Shown here: positions 51,933 through 62,083 of the stretch, piece by piece
Layout: every line of letters begins with the position of its first letter
Numbering within the stretch: position 1 is the first letter of the stretch
Origin: Sphingobium sp. C100
GTDB taxonomy: Bacteria; Pseudomonadota; Alphaproteobacteria; Sphingomonadales; Sphingomonadaceae
Assembly (NCBI RefSeq): GCF_000508185.1
Contig: NZ_AYOY01000112.1
Coordinates: 50,401 to 114,400, forward strand
Direction: 5' to 3'
DNA: 64,000 nucleotides
Made by a program: the position numbers and the translations under genes
The notes under the pieces: generated by a model
The model's database searches: none
Seen by the model: the letters and a program-made list of their open reading frames with translations, nothing else
Told to the model about the DNA's origin: nothing

Positions 51933-52790
51933 ATGATCCAGCCATCGGGCGCGACCCGTTTCGCCCGCATCCGCGCCCGGCTCGAAGCCATCCGCATCGC
52001 GCCCGGCCCGCAGGCGTGGGCGTTTGAATTTCTGCTGTTCGGTTTCAAGCAGGGCTGGGCCTGCCTGTTCGGTGGGCTGATGCTGGCATTGCTGCTGGCC
52101 ACCCATTTTCTTTATCCGGCCGGCGCGCCGGTGCATCGTTATGATTTCCTGACCCTCGCCGCGCTCGCCATCCAGGCGGGAATGCTCGCCTTCCGCCTCG
52201 AAAGCTGGGGCGAGGCGAAGGTGATCTTCGCCTTTCACCTGATCGGCACGGTCATGGAATTGTTCAAGACGCAGGCCGGCTCATGGATCTATCCCGAAGC
52301 CAGCCTGCTCCACATCGGCGCCGTGCCGCTCTTTTCGGGCTTCATGTATGCCGCGGTCGGCAGCTATATCGCGCGCATCTGGCGCATCTTCGCCTTCCGC
52401 TTCACCCACTATCCGCCGCTGTGGACGACCGCGCTGCTGGCCGGCGCCATCTATGTCAATTTCTTCGCCCATCACTGGCTGCCGGATGTGCGCCTTGCCC
52501 TGTTCGGCGCGGCGATCCTGCTGTTCGGGCGAAGCTGGATCATCTTCACGCCCTGGCGCCGGGCGCGGCGGATGCCGCTGCTGGTCGGCTTCTTCCTGGT
52601 CGCCCTCTTCATCTGGCTGGCGGAAAATATCGGCACCTTCGCCAATGCCTGGACCTATCCGGACCAACGCCATGGCTGGCAGATGGTCGGCATCGCCAAG
52701 CTGGGCAGCTGGTATCTGCTGATGATCATCTCCTTCGTGCTCGTCTCGCTGATCCATGGCATCCGCCGCGACGGCGATCAGATCAGATAG
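51933..52790 (+). CDS. DUF817-family membrane protein
   Basis: The 285-residue protein has about eight hydrophobic segments and the family marks GFKQGWACLFGGLML, YDFLTLAALAIQ, FKTQAGSWIYPE and the C-terminal WYLLMIISFVLVSLIHG. Function unknown. The IS5 element ends 13 bases before the start codon, so upstream control is now supplied or blocked by the element. Its last 13 bases overlap the 3' end of the convergent chemoreceptor gene. Confidence 0.9.
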   Translation: MIQPSGATRFARIRARLEAIRIAPGPQAWAFEFLLFGFKQGWACLFGGLMLALLLATHFLYPAGAPVHRYDFLTLAALAIQAGMLAFRLESWGEAKVIFAFHLIGTVMELFKTQAGSWIYPEASLLHIGAVPLFSGFMYAAVGSYIARIWRIFAFRFTHYPPLWTTALLAGAIYVNFFAHHWLPDVRLALFGAAILLFGRSWIIFTPWRRARRMPLLVGFFLVALFIWLAENIGTFANAWTYPDQRHGWQMVGIAKLGSWYLLMIISFVLVSLIHGIRRDGDQIR

Positions 52791-54157
52791 CCGACCTCAT
52801 ACAGTCCCCAGCGGCGCCCGGCGAAGACCAGCGGCACGAACACGCTGCGCAGCGCGCGATAGCGGCTGTCGCCCAGATCCTGCCGATAGGTGAAGAGGAA
52901 GAAATCGCCCGCGCCGTCCAGCGCGCGCCGGGTCTGGGCGTCCATGAAAATCTGGCGGTTGCGCGCATATTCCATGTTCCATGATCGTTCGCCCGGCCGC
53001 TGCGGCTGGCTGCGCGCGCTGATATGGGTGGGCAGATAGCCGTTCATGTCGATCAGGCAGCAGCCGACGATGGCGCTGTCCTGCGCCGTATGCCGGTCCA
53101 GCACCGGCCGCAGCACCGCATCGGCAAAGTCGGTGAAGCCGTTCAGATATTGCGCCGGATCGGCCCCGTCGATGCGGCGATAGCCGGTATCGAACAGCGC
53201 GTCGATGCTGAGCGTCCCGTCCCGCAGCCCGGTTTCGATCGCGCCGCGCACCTCCTCCGCCCCGTCTTCGGCCAGGGCGATATAACGGCTGTTGCGCGTG
53301 ATCTGCGGCCCATGCGCGGCGGTGTTGAGCATGGCGTTCGCCATCTCCTCCAGCCCCTCCAACTGGGTGCGGGCCGTGTCCACGCGCGCCGTGCTTTCCT
53401 GGGCGGACCGGCTGAAATCGGCCAGCCCCTCGCGCAGCGCGGCGACATCGCCGTCGGCCGCGTCGGTACAGGCGACGATCGTGCCGGATCGCGCCCCGAA
53501 CTGCGTCACCAGCGATGCGATCTCCGCCATGTGCAGCCGCAACTGGTCGATATGCGTGCTGACGCCCCGCCCGCGCGCGATATTGGCCTCCACCCCGCCG
53601 ATCAGCCGCCGCGCATCGCGATCCAGCTGGCCCAGCTTGTCGGCGACGGAGGCGGAGGACTCGCCCGCCTGCCCCGCCAGCCGCCTGATCTCCTCCGCCA
53701 CCACGGCAAAGCCCTGGGTCGCCTCGCCGCCGCGCGCCGCCTCGATCGCGGCGTTGACCCCCAAAAGGCGGGTCTGCCGCGCAATCGCGCTCAACTGGCC
53801 GGAAACATCGCCCACCGCCTCGATGACGGACAGGAACTGGCGCAAATGCCCCTCCAGGCCGGTGACATGCTCGACCAGCCCCGCCACTTCGCCCAGCGAC
53901 AGGCCGATCACGTCATGTCCGTCGGCGACGATATGCTCGGCGCGATGGGCCGTCTGGCTCAATTCGCGCGCCGCCGCCACGCTTTCCCCCTGGCTCGCCG
54001 CCAGCTGTTCCATATGGGTCTGCAAGCTGCCCAGATGCGCGGCATCGGTCTGGATGCGGCGGTTAAGCTCGCCCAGAAACCCGGCGGTTTCGCTGCATTG
54101 CAATGCTATGTCGCCCGACCTTTCCCCCAGATCGGCCAACAAGTCCCTGTTTTCCAA
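52778..54157 (-). CDS. Cytoplasmic methyl-accepting chemotaxis-type protein with C-terminal sensor
   Basis: The 459-residue protein has no membrane segment. An MCP signalling coiled coil fills about residues 30-270, with the conserved hairpin RQTRLLGVNAAIEAARGG followed by GFAVVAEEIRRLAGQAGESS. The C-terminal about 170 residues (from FDTGYRRIDG through MNGYLPTHISARSQPQ to YEVGYLI) look like a Cache/PAS-type sensor, so the order is signal domain first, sensor last. No che genes are adjacent. It is convergent with the DUF817 gene. Confidence 0.85.
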   Translation of the reverse strand: MENRDLLADLGERSGDIALQCSETAGFLGELNRRIQTDAAHLGSLQTHMEQLAASQGESVAAARELSQTAHRAEHIVADGHDVIGLSLGEVAGLVEHVTGLEGHLRQFLSVIEAVGDVSGQLSAIARQTRLLGVNAAIEAARGGEATQGFAVVAEEIRRLAGQAGESSASVADKLGQLDRDARRLIGGVEANIARGRGVSTHIDQLRLHMAEIASLVTQFGARSGTIVACTDAADGDVAALREGLADFSRSAQESTARVDTARTQLEGLEEMANAMLNTAAHGPQITRNSRYIALAEDGAEEVRGAIETGLRDGTLSIDALFDTGYRRIDGADPAQYLNGFTDFADAVLRPVLDRHTAQDSAIVGCCLIDMNGYLPTHISARSQPQRPGERSWNMEYARNRQIFMDAQTRRALDGAGDFFLFTYRQDLGDSRYRALRSVFVPLVFAGRRWGLYEVGYLI

Positions 54158-54287
54158 GCCTACCCCGCTAATTTGCCCGCTTCATGAATAGTGACGGATT
54201 AACCATGCGCCGCAACACTTAATATTCGCACAAGAGGCGGATTTTGCCGACTTGCATCCGCCCCTGCGCTGCCCGACAAGGGGCGCC

Positions 54288-55463
54288 ATGCTGCTCAATT
54301 TCCTCGACGCGCTCCGCGCTGCGGGCATCCCCGCCAGCATCAAGGAGCATCTGTTGCTGCTGGAGGCGCTGGACCGGGACGTCATCGCCCGGCGGCCGGA
54401 AGATTTCTATTATCTCGCCCGCGCCACCTATGTGAAGGATGAAGGCCTTCTCGACCGTTTCGACCAGGTGTTCGCCAGGGTCTTCAAGGGCGCGCTGGGC
54501 CAGGACGGGGTAGAGGCCGAAATCCCGGAGGAATGGCTGCGCCTCGTCGCGGAAAAATTCCTGTCGCCCGAAGAGATGGAGAAGATCAGGTCGCTGGGCG
54601 ACTGGGACGAGATCATGAAGACGCTCAAGGAGCGGCTGGAGGAACAGAAGGGCCGGCATCAGGGCGGCAATAAATGGATCGGCACTGGCGGCACCTCTCC
54701 CTTCGGCCATGGCGGCTATAATCCCGAAGGCGTGCGGATCGGCGGCGAATCCCGTCACAAGCGCGCGATCAAAGTGTGGGAAAAGCGAGAATTCGCCAAT
54801 CTGGACAACAGCAAGGCGCTTGGCACCCGCAATATCAAGGTGGCGCTGCGCCGCCTGCGCCGCTTCGCGCGGGAAGGCGCGGCCGACGAACTGGACCTCG
54901 ACGAAACCATCCGCGGCACCGCGCGGCAGGGCTGGCTCGACATCCGAATGCGGCCCGAACGGCATAATGCGGTCAAGCTGCTGCTCTTCCTCGACGTCGG
55001 CGGTTCGATGGATCCGTTCATCACCCTGTGCGAAGAACTTTTCTCGGCGGCGACCGGCGAATTCAAGAATCTGGAATTCTTCTATTTCCATAATTGCCTG
55101 TATGAAGGCGTGTGGAAGGATAATCGCCGCCGCTTTTCGGAGCGCACCCCGACATGGGACATTCTGCACAAATATGGCCATGACTATAAGCTGATCTTCG
55201 TCGGCGACGCGGCGATGAGCCCCTATGAGATCAGCCATCCGGGCGGTTCCGTCGAACATATGAACGCGGAATCGGGCGCCGTCTGGCTCGGCCGCGCCAC
55301 CCACACCTATCCCGCCGCCGTGTGGCTCAACCCCACGCCACAGGAGCATTGGGGCTATAGCCAGTCCACCCGGATGATCCGCGAGCTGATGAACGACCGC
55401 ATGTTCCCGCTCACGATCGAGGGCATCGACGGCGCGATGCGGGAGCTGACGCGAAAACGGTAA
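54288..55463 (+). CDS. CoxE-like VWA-domain protein
   Basis: The 391-residue protein has an N-terminal helical region and a VWA domain with MIDAS-like DVGGSMD (first Asp near 236; Gly in place of the second Ser) and FVGDAAMSPYE. It is the usual partner of MoxR ATPases (a MoxR gene lies at 48620). The two are normally adjacent; here about 4.8 kb, including an IS5 element, separate them. Start chosen at MLLNFLDALRAAG. Confidence 0.9.
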   Translation: MLLNFLDALRAAGIPASIKEHLLLLEALDRDVIARRPEDFYYLARATYVKDEGLLDRFDQVFARVFKGALGQDGVEAEIPEEWLRLVAEKFLSPEEMEKIRSLGDWDEIMKTLKERLEEQKGRHQGGNKWIGTGGTSPFGHGGYNPEGVRIGGESRHKRAIKVWEKREFANLDNSKALGTRNIKVALRRLRRFAREGAADELDLDETIRGTARQGWLDIRMRPERHNAVKLLLFLDVGGSMDPFITLCEELFSAATGEFKNLEFFYFHNCLYEGVWKDNRRRFSERTPTWDILHKYGHDYKLIFVGDAAMSPYEISHPGGSVEHMNAESGAVWLGRATHTYPAAVWLNPTPQEHWGYSQSTRMIRELMNDRMFPLTIEGIDGAMRELTRKR

Positions 55464-55555
55464 GCGCGGCGGTTTGACGCGCGACAGGGCCGTCCCCTCG
55501 GCAAAAACTCTGCTGCACTTGCGAAACAAAGCGGCGCGGACCGCGTTCCTCCCCC

Positions 55556-56629
55556 ATGCCCGACATCAGCCTGAACAACATCACGTCGCTGGCCGCCTTT
55601 TCGCTGGCGGCGTCGGTCGTCGCCGCGTTCCTGATCCACTGGGCACTTTACGCCATCGCCATCCGGGTGGTGCGGGCGAAGATGACACCGACCTTGCTGC
55701 CGGCCATTTTCCAGCCGACGCGATGGCTGGTGGTCCTGTTCTCGCTGGGCGCGGGGTTGCAGCCGCTGGAGCTTGGACCGCAACTGGAGTCGCTCTGGTC
55801 GATCGGGTCGAAGATGCTGTTCGCGCTGCTGGTCGGCTGGCTGATCTTTCGCATCCTGCGCGTGATCCGGCAGATGATCGAGCGTCATTCGGACATTCAT
55901 GCCGAGGATAATCTGAAGGCGCGGCGGCGGCATACGCGCGTGCGCATCCTCTATCGCATCGCACAAAGCGTGGTCGCGGTGCTGGTGATGGCGATGATCC
56001 TGATCGCCATCCCCGGCGTGCGTTCCATCGGCGTGACGCTGGCGGCGTCGGCAGGGCTGGTCGGCCTGGCGGTCGGCGCGGCGGCCCAGCCCGCGCTCAA
56101 AAATCTGATCGCGGGCATCCAGATGGCCTTTTCCGAGCCGATCCGGCTGGACGATGTGGTGATTGTGGAGGGGGAATGGGGGCGGATCGAGGATATCACC
56201 CTGACCTTCGTCGTGGTGCGCATCTGGGACGATCGGCGGATGGTGGTGCCGGTCTCCTATTTCCTGGAAAAGCCGTTTCAGAACTGGACCACCAAGACGT
56301 CGGACCTGCTCGGCACCATATTCTTCTATGTCGATCCGGCCGCCGACGTGCAGCGCATCCGCGAGGCGTTCGTCAACGCCACGAAGGCGAACAGCCGGTG
56401 GGACGGGCGCGTCGCCATCGTCCAGGTGACCGACCATCGCGCCGATGCGCTGGAGTTGCGCGGGCTGCTGTCGGCGCGCAATGCCGGGGCGGCCTTCGAC
56501 CTGCGCTGCGAAGTGCGCGAGGCGGTGATGGAGTTTCTGCGGAAGGAGATGCCCGAAGCGCTGGTGCGCAGCCGGCAGCGGCTGGAGGCGGGCGAGGGCT
56601 TTACCAGGCCGTCTGGCGCGGCGGAATGA
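55556..56629 (+). CDS. MscS-family mechanosensitive channel
   Basis: The 357-residue protein has about four membrane helices and an MscS pore/beta domain: the pore-lining helix LVGLAVGAAAQPALKNLIAGIQ and the conserved IRLDDVVIVEGEWGRIEDITLTFVVVRIWDDRRMVVPVSYF. It protects the cell from osmotic downshock. It follows the VWA gene by 92 bases. Its 3' end overlaps the convergent PilZ gene by 29 bases. Confidence 0.93.
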   Translation: MPDISLNNITSLAAFSLAASVVAAFLIHWALYAIAIRVVRAKMTPTLLPAIFQPTRWLVVLFSLGAGLQPLELGPQLESLWSIGSKMLFALLVGWLIFRILRVIRQMIERHSDIHAEDNLKARRRHTRVRILYRIAQSVVAVLVMAMILIAIPGVRSIGVTLAASAGLVGLAVGAAAQPALKNLIAGIQMAFSEPIRLDDVVIVEGEWGRIEDITLTFVVVRIWDDRRMVVPVSYFLEKPFQNWTTKTSDLLGTIFFYVDPAADVQRIREAFVNATKANSRWDGRVAIVQVTDHRADALELRGLLSARNAGAAFDLRCEVREAVMEFLRKEMPEALVRSRQRLEAGEGFTRPSGAAE

Positions 56630-56957
56630 GCGCCATCATCGCGTCATAGAGGCGCGGCCTGATCGGTTCGAGAAATTCCATGCCCGCCCGGCCATCCTGC
56701 GCCCAGCGGATCTCGGCGGCATAATCCTTGAGCACCGGCAGCCAGACGCTGATCCGCTCGCCGGTCAGCAGTTCGCCGTCGGACCGGCACATCAGCCCAA
56801 GTTCCGAGATGTTGATGATACGGATGCCATGGGTGCGCCCCCGCGCGGTCACATGGCTGACCATGTCGACAAGATCGCGTTTGGCGCGCCGCTGCTCGAC
56901 CGAAGGGTCGCGCGAACGCATGACATGACCAAGATTGGCGAAGACCGAGGACGACAT
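56601..56957 (-). CDS. PilZ-domain protein
   Basis: The 118-residue product has a PilZ domain: the RxxxR-type motif in EQRRAKRDLVDM and the N-x-S-x2-G motif in INISELGLM, the two parts that bind cyclic di-GMP. Start chosen at MSSSVFANLG; an ATG six codons upstream is also in frame. It is convergent with the mscS gene, overlapping 29 bases. Confidence 0.85.
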   Translation of the reverse strand: MSSSVFANLGHVMRSRDPSVEQRRAKRDLVDMVSHVTARGRTHGIRIINISELGLMCRSDGELLTGERISVWLPVLKDYAAEIRWAQDGRAGMEFLEPIRPRLYDAMMALIPPRQTAW

Positions 56958-57052
56958 GGCGGCGAGCCTAATCATGTCGATATGGACCGGATGTAAAAGA
57001 ACAGCGTTAACAGGCGACTAACGCATTTTCCGTTGCGCCGGCGACAGATGCG

Positions 57053-58270
57053 TCAGGCGATGACGATGCCGTGCTTCTTTGCGCCGAAGCTCAGCTTGTC
57101 GCCCGGCTTGAGCGCCAGGGCCGGATCGCTCACCACCGCGTCGTTCACGCGGATCGCGCCTTCGCTCAGCTTGCGGCGCACTTCCTTGTTGGAGGTGGCA
57201 AAGCCAAGGCCGGTCGTGGCCTGCACGACATTAAGGCCGTCGACGCCCAGGCTGACGGTCGGCAGATCGGCGTCGGACGCGCCTTCCTCGAACGTGCGGC
57301 GCGCGGTTTCCGCCGCCGCCGCCGCCGCATCCGCGCCGCGGCACAGCGCGGTCGCTTCGTTGGCGAGAATCTTCTTCGCCTCGTTGATCTCCGCCCCTTC
57401 CAGCGCGGCGAGCCGGTTTACCTCGTCCATCGACAGGTCGGTGAAAAGACGCAGGCGGCTGGCGACATCGGCATCGGCGGTGTTGCGCCAGAATTGCCAA
57501 TAATCATAATGGGAAAGCTGATCCTCGTTCAGCCACACCGCGCCGCCCACGGTCTTGCCCATCTTCGTCCCGTCGGCATTGGTGAGCAGCGGGGTGGTGA
57601 GGCCGAACACCTGCGTCCCATCGACGCGGCGGGCCAGTTCAACGCCGTTGACAATATTGCCCCACTGGTCGGACCCGCCCATTTGCAGGCGGCAGGTCGC
57701 GCGGCGCGACAGCTCCAGAAAATCATAAGCCTGGAGGATCATGTAATTGAATTCGAGGAAGCTCAAAGACTGTTCGCGGTCGAGCCGCAGCTTCACCGAA
57801 TCGAAGCTGAGCATCCGGTTGACCGAGAAATGCTGGCCGATGTCGCGCAGGAACGGGATATATTCCAACTTGTCGAGCCAGTCGGCATTGTCGACCATGA
57901 TCGCGTCCGTCGGGCCATCGCCAAAGGTCAGGAAGCGTTCGAACACCCGCTTGATGCTGGCGACATTTTCCTGGATCAGATCGACCGTCAGCAGCTTGCG
58001 CGCTTCGTCCTTGAAGCTGGGATCGCCGATCTTGCCGGTGCCGCCGCCCATCAGCACGATCGGCTTATGCCCGGCCTTCTGCAACTGGCGCAACATCATG
58101 ATCGAGACCAGATGGCCGACATGAAGCGACGGCGCGGTCGGATCGAAACCGATATAGCCCGGCACCACCTGGCGCGCGGCGAGGGCGTCGAGCCCCTCCG
58201 CATCGGTCAACTGGTGGATGAAGCCGCGTGTTTCCAGCAGGCGCAGGAGATCGGAACTATAGTTGCTCAT
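57053..58270 (-). CDS. tyrS: Tyrosyl-tRNA synthetase
   Basis: The 405-residue enzyme has the class I HIGH-like HVGHL (in [18 protein letters not shown]), the KMSKS-like [11 protein letters not shown] and a C-terminal S4 RNA-binding domain. Start chosen at [16 protein letters not shown]; an open frame upstream adds 40 unrelated residues and would overlap the anmK promoter. It is divergent from anmK, 55 bases apart. Confidence 0.97.
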   Translation of the reverse strand: MSNYSSDLLRLLETRGFIHQLTDAEGLDALAARQVVPGYIGFDPTAPSLHVGHLVSIMMLRQLQKAGHKPIVLMGGGTGKIGDPSFKDEARKLLTVDLIQENVASIKRVFERFLTFGDGPTDAIMVDNADWLDKLEYIPFLRDIGQHFSVNRMLSFDSVKLRLDREQSLSFLEFNYMILQAYDFLELSRRATCRLQMGGSDQWGNIVNGVELARRVDGTQVFGLTTPLLTNADGTKMGKTVGGAVWLNEDQLSHYDYWQFWRNTADADVASRLRLFTDLSMDEVNRLAALEGAEINEAKKILANEATALCRGADAAAAAAETARRTFEEGASDADLPTVSLGVDGLNVVQATTGLGFATSNKEVRRKLSEGAIRVNDAVVSDPALALKPGDKLSFGAKKHGIVIA

Positions 58271-58325
58271 GGCGCGCGCCTGTAGCATTGCGGGTGCGAC
58301 TGGAAAAGAGGCGGAGTTTTCGATC

Positions 58326-59411
58326 ATGTTGGCAATCGGCCTGATGTCCGGCACATCGCGCGACGGGATCGACGCCGCACTGATCGACACCGACGGGGAG
58401 GATGCGGTGGCCGCCGTCGCCTTTCACGCCATGGCATATGACGACGGGTTCCGCCTGCGCCTTGCCGAAGCGTGCCAGCGGGCGATGGCGATGGAGCGGC
58501 CGGGCTTTGAACCGCTGATCGCGTCGGTCGAGGCGGAACTGACCGAACGCCATGTGCAGGCGGTGGCCGACCTGCTGGGCCGCAGCGGGCATGTCGCGGA
58601 GGATGTGGGCGTGATCGGCTTTCACGGCCATACGGTCGCGCATCGGCCCGAACGGGGATGGACCTGGCAGATTGGCGATGGCGCGGGGCTTGCCGGCGGC
58701 TTCGGCATCCCGGTCGTCGGCGACCTACGCAGCGCCGACGTGGCGGCGGGCGGACAGGGGGCGCCGCTGCTGCCGGTCTATCACCGCGCGCTGGCGCAGG
58801 GACTGGCAAAGCCAGCGGCGGTGCTGAACCTGGGCGGCGTGGCGAATATCAGCTTCATCGGGTCGGACGGGACGCTGATCGCGTTCGACACCGGCATGGC
58901 GAGCGGGCTGATCGACAATTGGATGCAGGCGCATGGGGCCGCGGCCTATGATGCGGGCGGGGCTTGCGCCGCGCAGGGCCGGGTCGATGACGCACGGCTG
59001 GCGGCGATGATGGCCGACCCCTGGTTCGAGGCGCCACCGCCCAAGAGCATCGACCGCGAGCGGTTCAGCATCGATGCCGTGCAGGGACTGGGCGTGGCGG
59101 ACGGCGCGGCCACCCTGACCGCCTTTTCCGCCGCCGCCGTGGCGCGGGCGATCGGTCATCTGCCGGAGCGCCCGGCGCAGATTCATGTCGCGGGCGGCGG
59201 GCGGCATAATGCGACCTTGATGGCGATGCTGGCGGACCGGACCGGGGCGCGGATATTGTCGGTCGATGGCCTGGGCTGGGACGGCGACGCGCTGGAGGCG
59301 CAGGGCTTCGCCTATATGGCGGTGCGGCATATGCGGGGGCTGCCGATCAGCTTTCCAGGCACCACAGGCGCGCCCGAAGCGATGACGGGCGGGGTGCTGT
59401 TTCGGGGGTGA
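58326..59411 (+). CDS. anmK: Anhydro-N-acetylmuramic acid kinase
   Basis: The 361-residue enzyme phosphorylates and hydrolyses anhydroMurNAc during peptidoglycan recycling. The signature [20 protein letters not shown] opens the protein, with [11 protein letters not shown] and [15 protein letters not shown] later. Divergence from tyrS is common in proteobacteria. Start is the ATG right before [13 protein letters not shown]. Confidence 0.96.
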   Translation: MLAIGLMSGTSRDGIDAALIDTDGEDAVAAVAFHAMAYDDGFRLRLAEACQRAMAMERPGFEPLIASVEAELTERHVQAVADLLGRSGHVAEDVGVIGFHGHTVAHRPERGWTWQIGDGAGLAGGFGIPVVGDLRSADVAAGGQGAPLLPVYHRALAQGLAKPAAVLNLGGVANISFIGSDGTLIAFDTGMASGLIDNWMQAHGAAAYDAGGACAAQGRVDDARLAAMMADPWFEAPPPKSIDRERFSIDAVQGLGVADGAATLTAFSAAAVARAIGHLPERPAQIHVAGGGRHNATLMAMLADRTGARILSVDGLGWDGDALEAQGFAYMAVRHMRGLPISFPGTTGAPEAMTGGVLFRG

Positions 59412-59474
59412 TGGAGTTCCGGCTGCGCGGGGCTGGCCAGGAAGGGCGGTGAGCGGGCCGGCGGCTTTCACCCC

Positions 59475-61538
59475 TCACCCGCCGCGCAACAATCCCACCG
59501 CCGCATCCTTTTCGAACAGATACAGGCAAATCCGCGCCGCCGCCCCCCGCGCGCTGTCCAGCCCGCCATCGCGTTCGATCAGCAGATGCGCGTCATCGCG
59601 CGCCGGGTCGATCAGCACCGCGACATGTTCGGGCGTCGCCAGCTTCAACTCCGCCTCGCCCGACTGGCGCGTGCCCAGCACTTCGCCCGCGCCGCGCAGC
59701 TTCAGATCCTCCTCGGCAATCCGAAACCCGTCATTCGTCTCGCGCATCAGCGCCAGCCGCGCCCGCGATGTTTCGCCCAAAGCATTGCCGCGCAGCAGCA
59801 GGCAGGTCGACGGCTTGTCGCCGCGCCCCACCCGCCCGCGCAACTGGTGCAACTGCGCCAGACCGAACCGATCCGCGCCCTCGATGATGATGAGGCTGCT
59901 ATTGGGCACATCGACGCCCACTTCGATCACGGTGGTCGCGACCAGTATCTGGGTGCGATTGGCGGCGAAGGCCTCCATCGCCGCATCCTTGTCCGGCCCC
60001 TTCATGCGCCCGTGGACCAGGCCGACCCGATCCCCGAACCGCATTTTCAGCGTTTCCGCCCGCGCCTCGGCCGCGGCCTGGTCGCTCGTCTCGCTTTCCT
60101 CGACCAGCGGGCACACCCAATAGGCCTGTCCCCCGCCGTCCACATGGCGGGCGAGCGCATCGACCACCTCGTCCAGCCGGCTCGCGGCCATCACCAAAGT
60201 CTGGATCGGCTGGCGCCCCGGCGGCATCTCGTCCAGCCGCGACACTTCCATCTCGCCATAATAGGTCAGCGTCAGCGTGCGCGGAATCGGTGTCGCGGTC
60301 ATCACCAGCAAATGCGGCGACCGCTCCGCCTTGCTTGCCAGCATCATCCGCTGCGCTACGCCGAACCGATGCTGCTCGTCGATCACGGCGAGGCCCAGCG
60401 CCTTATACTGCACCGCTTCCTGAAAAATGGCGTGAGTGCCGACGAGAATGTCGATGCTGCCGTCCGCCAGCCCCATCAAGGTCGCCTCGCGCGCCTTGCC
60501 CTTGTCGCGTCCGGTCAGGATCGCGATCTCGACCGGCAATCCCGACGCCATCTTCCGCAGCGTCTCATAATGTTGCCGCGCCAATATCTCGGTGGGCGCC
60601 AGCATCGCCCCCTGCATCCCCGCCTCGACCGCGTTCAGCAGCGCCATCAGCGCCACCAGGGTCTTGCCCGAACCGACATCGCCTTGCAGCAGCCGCAGCA
60701 TCGGCGTCGCCTGCGCCATGTCGCCCTCGATCTCGGCCGTGGCGCGCCGCTGCGCGCCCGTCGGCGCAAAGGGCAGCTTGAGCATGTCGCGCAGCCGCCC
60801 GTCGCCCTCAATGGGGATGCCGCGCCGCCGCCGCGACGATTGCCGCACCAGCATCAGCGCCAATTGCCCAGCGAAAATCTCGTCATAGGCCAACCGTTCG
60901 CGCGCCATGGCATCGGCCGGATCGGCATGGGCGCGGACAAGCGCCTCACGCCAGGTCGGCCATTCCTTACGCGCCAGCAGGCTCGGCTCAATCCATTCGG
61001 GCAGGTCAGGCGCACGGACCAGCGCCTGGCCCGCAATGTCGCGCATCCGGTTGTTGGTCAGCCCCTCCGACAGGCCATAGACCGATTCGCGCGGCGGGAT
61101 CGTCGCCGCTTCCTCGGGCGGCAGCACATAGTCGGGATGGACGATTTGCAGGTTCTCGCCATAGGCCTCCAGCTTGCCCGACACGAATTTCGGCTCATTG
61201 AGCGGCAGCAGCTTACGCGGCCAGCCGCTGTTCCGACCGAAATAGACCAGGCTGACATGGTTGCCATGCCGGTCGCTCGCATGGACGCGGAACGGCGCGC
61301 GCGCGCTGCCGCTCGCCTTGTAGTCGACCGGGGTCAGGGTAATGCCGATCACCCGCCCGGCGTCCGCCATGTCCAGTTCGTCGGTCAGGTGCCGATCGAC
61401 CCAACTGACCGGCAGGTGAAAGGCGACATCGACCGCGCGCTGAAGGCCCAGCCGCTCCAGCGGGCGGGCCAGCGCGGGGCCGATCCCCTTGAACAGGGAA
61501 ATTTCGGCAAAGAGCGGATTGAGAATATCGGGTCGCAT
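59475..61538 (-). CDS. recG: ATP-dependent DNA helicase RecG
   Basis: The 687-residue helicase remodels stalled forks. An N-terminal wedge domain precedes helicase motifs: Walker A in LLQGDVGSGKTLVAL, the DEQH box in VIDEQHRFGVAQ, and motif VI-type QLRGRVGRGDKPS. Length fits the family. It is divergent from sdhE, with about 135 bases between starts. Confidence 0.97.
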   Translation of the reverse strand: MRPDILNPLFAEISLFKGIGPALARPLERLGLQRAVDVAFHLPVSWVDRHLTDELDMADAGRVIGITLTPVDYKASGSARAPFRVHASDRHGNHVSLVYFGRNSGWPRKLLPLNEPKFVSGKLEAYGENLQIVHPDYVLPPEEAATIPPRESVYGLSEGLTNNRMRDIAGQALVRAPDLPEWIEPSLLARKEWPTWREALVRAHADPADAMARERLAYDEIFAGQLALMLVRQSSRRRRGIPIEGDGRLRDMLKLPFAPTGAQRRATAEIEGDMAQATPMLRLLQGDVGSGKTLVALMALLNAVEAGMQGAMLAPTEILARQHYETLRKMASGLPVEIAILTGRDKGKAREATLMGLADGSIDILVGTHAIFQEAVQYKALGLAVIDEQHRFGVAQRMMLASKAERSPHLLVMTATPIPRTLTLTYYGEMEVSRLDEMPPGRQPIQTLVMAASRLDEVVDALARHVDGGGQAYWVCPLVEESETSDQAAAEARAETLKMRFGDRVGLVHGRMKGPDKDAAMEAFAANRTQILVATTVIEVGVDVPNSSLIIIEGADRFGLAQLHQLRGRVGRGDKPSTCLLLRGNALGETSRARLALMRETNDGFRIAEEDLKLRGAGEVLGTRQSGEAELKLATPEHVAVLIDPARDDAHLLIERDGGLDSARGAAARICLYLFEKDAAVGLLRGG

Positions 61539-61674
61539 GGCTATCTGACGGGCTGTAACGCCTGATCGTTCCTCTGTGAACGTCTTCGGGGAGAGAAGAG
61601 ACCAGATCGCAGCCGGGACGGTTCCTCAAACGCCCGATCGGCGGGCGGCGCCATGTCCGGCAAAGGAACAAATT

Positions 61675-61941
61675 GTGAACGACGACCCCCAGATGCGCCG
61701 CATCCAATTCCGCGCCTGGCACCGTGGCACACGGGAAGCGGACTATACCGTCGGCGGTTATTTCGACCATTATCATGCGACCTGGAACGCGGAAGAGATC
61801 GCCTGGTTCGAACGCTTCATGGAAGAACAGGATGCCGACATCATGGGCTGGGCCATCGGCACGATCCCCGTGCCCGACCCATGGAAAGGTCCGATGATGG
61901 ACAAGTTCCTGAAGCTTGATTTCGTAAAGATCGAAAACTGA
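61675..61941 (+). CDS. sdhE: SdhE/Sdh5-family FAD assembly factor
   Basis: The 88-residue protein promotes FAD attachment to succinate dehydrogenase. It has the family motifs RRIQFRAWHRGTREAD (the RGxxE motif seen as RGTRE) and WFERFMEEQDADIMGWAIG. The start is a GTG with AAAGGA nine bases upstream, which decides it over an in-frame ATG six codons later. It lies between recG and mfd, the usual order in sphingomonads. Confidence 0.9.
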   Translation: MNDDPQMRRIQFRAWHRGTREADYTVGGYFDHYHATWNAEEIAWFERFMEEQDADIMGWAIGTIPVPDPWKGPMMDKFLKLDFVKIEN

Positions 61942-61948
61942 AAATCCT

Positions 61949-62066
61949 CCCCCTCCTGGGAGGGGGACCGCCGCCAGAGGCGGTGGTGGAGGGATATCCC
62001 CCTCCCGATAGCGCGACACCCCTCCGTCTGGCCTATGGCCAGCCACCTCCCCTTCCACGGGAGGGA
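61949..62066. repeat. Intergenic palindromic repeats before mfd
   Basis: A series of short palindromes: CCCCCTCCTGGGAGGGGG (61949-61966), CCGCCGCCAGAGGCGGTGG just after it, and GTCTGGCCTATGGCCAGCC near 62025-62043. They resemble dispersed sphingomonad intergenic repeats and may terminate or stabilise the sdhE message. Confidence 0.65.
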
Positions 62067-62083
62067 TTGAAGAGCGAAGTGAC

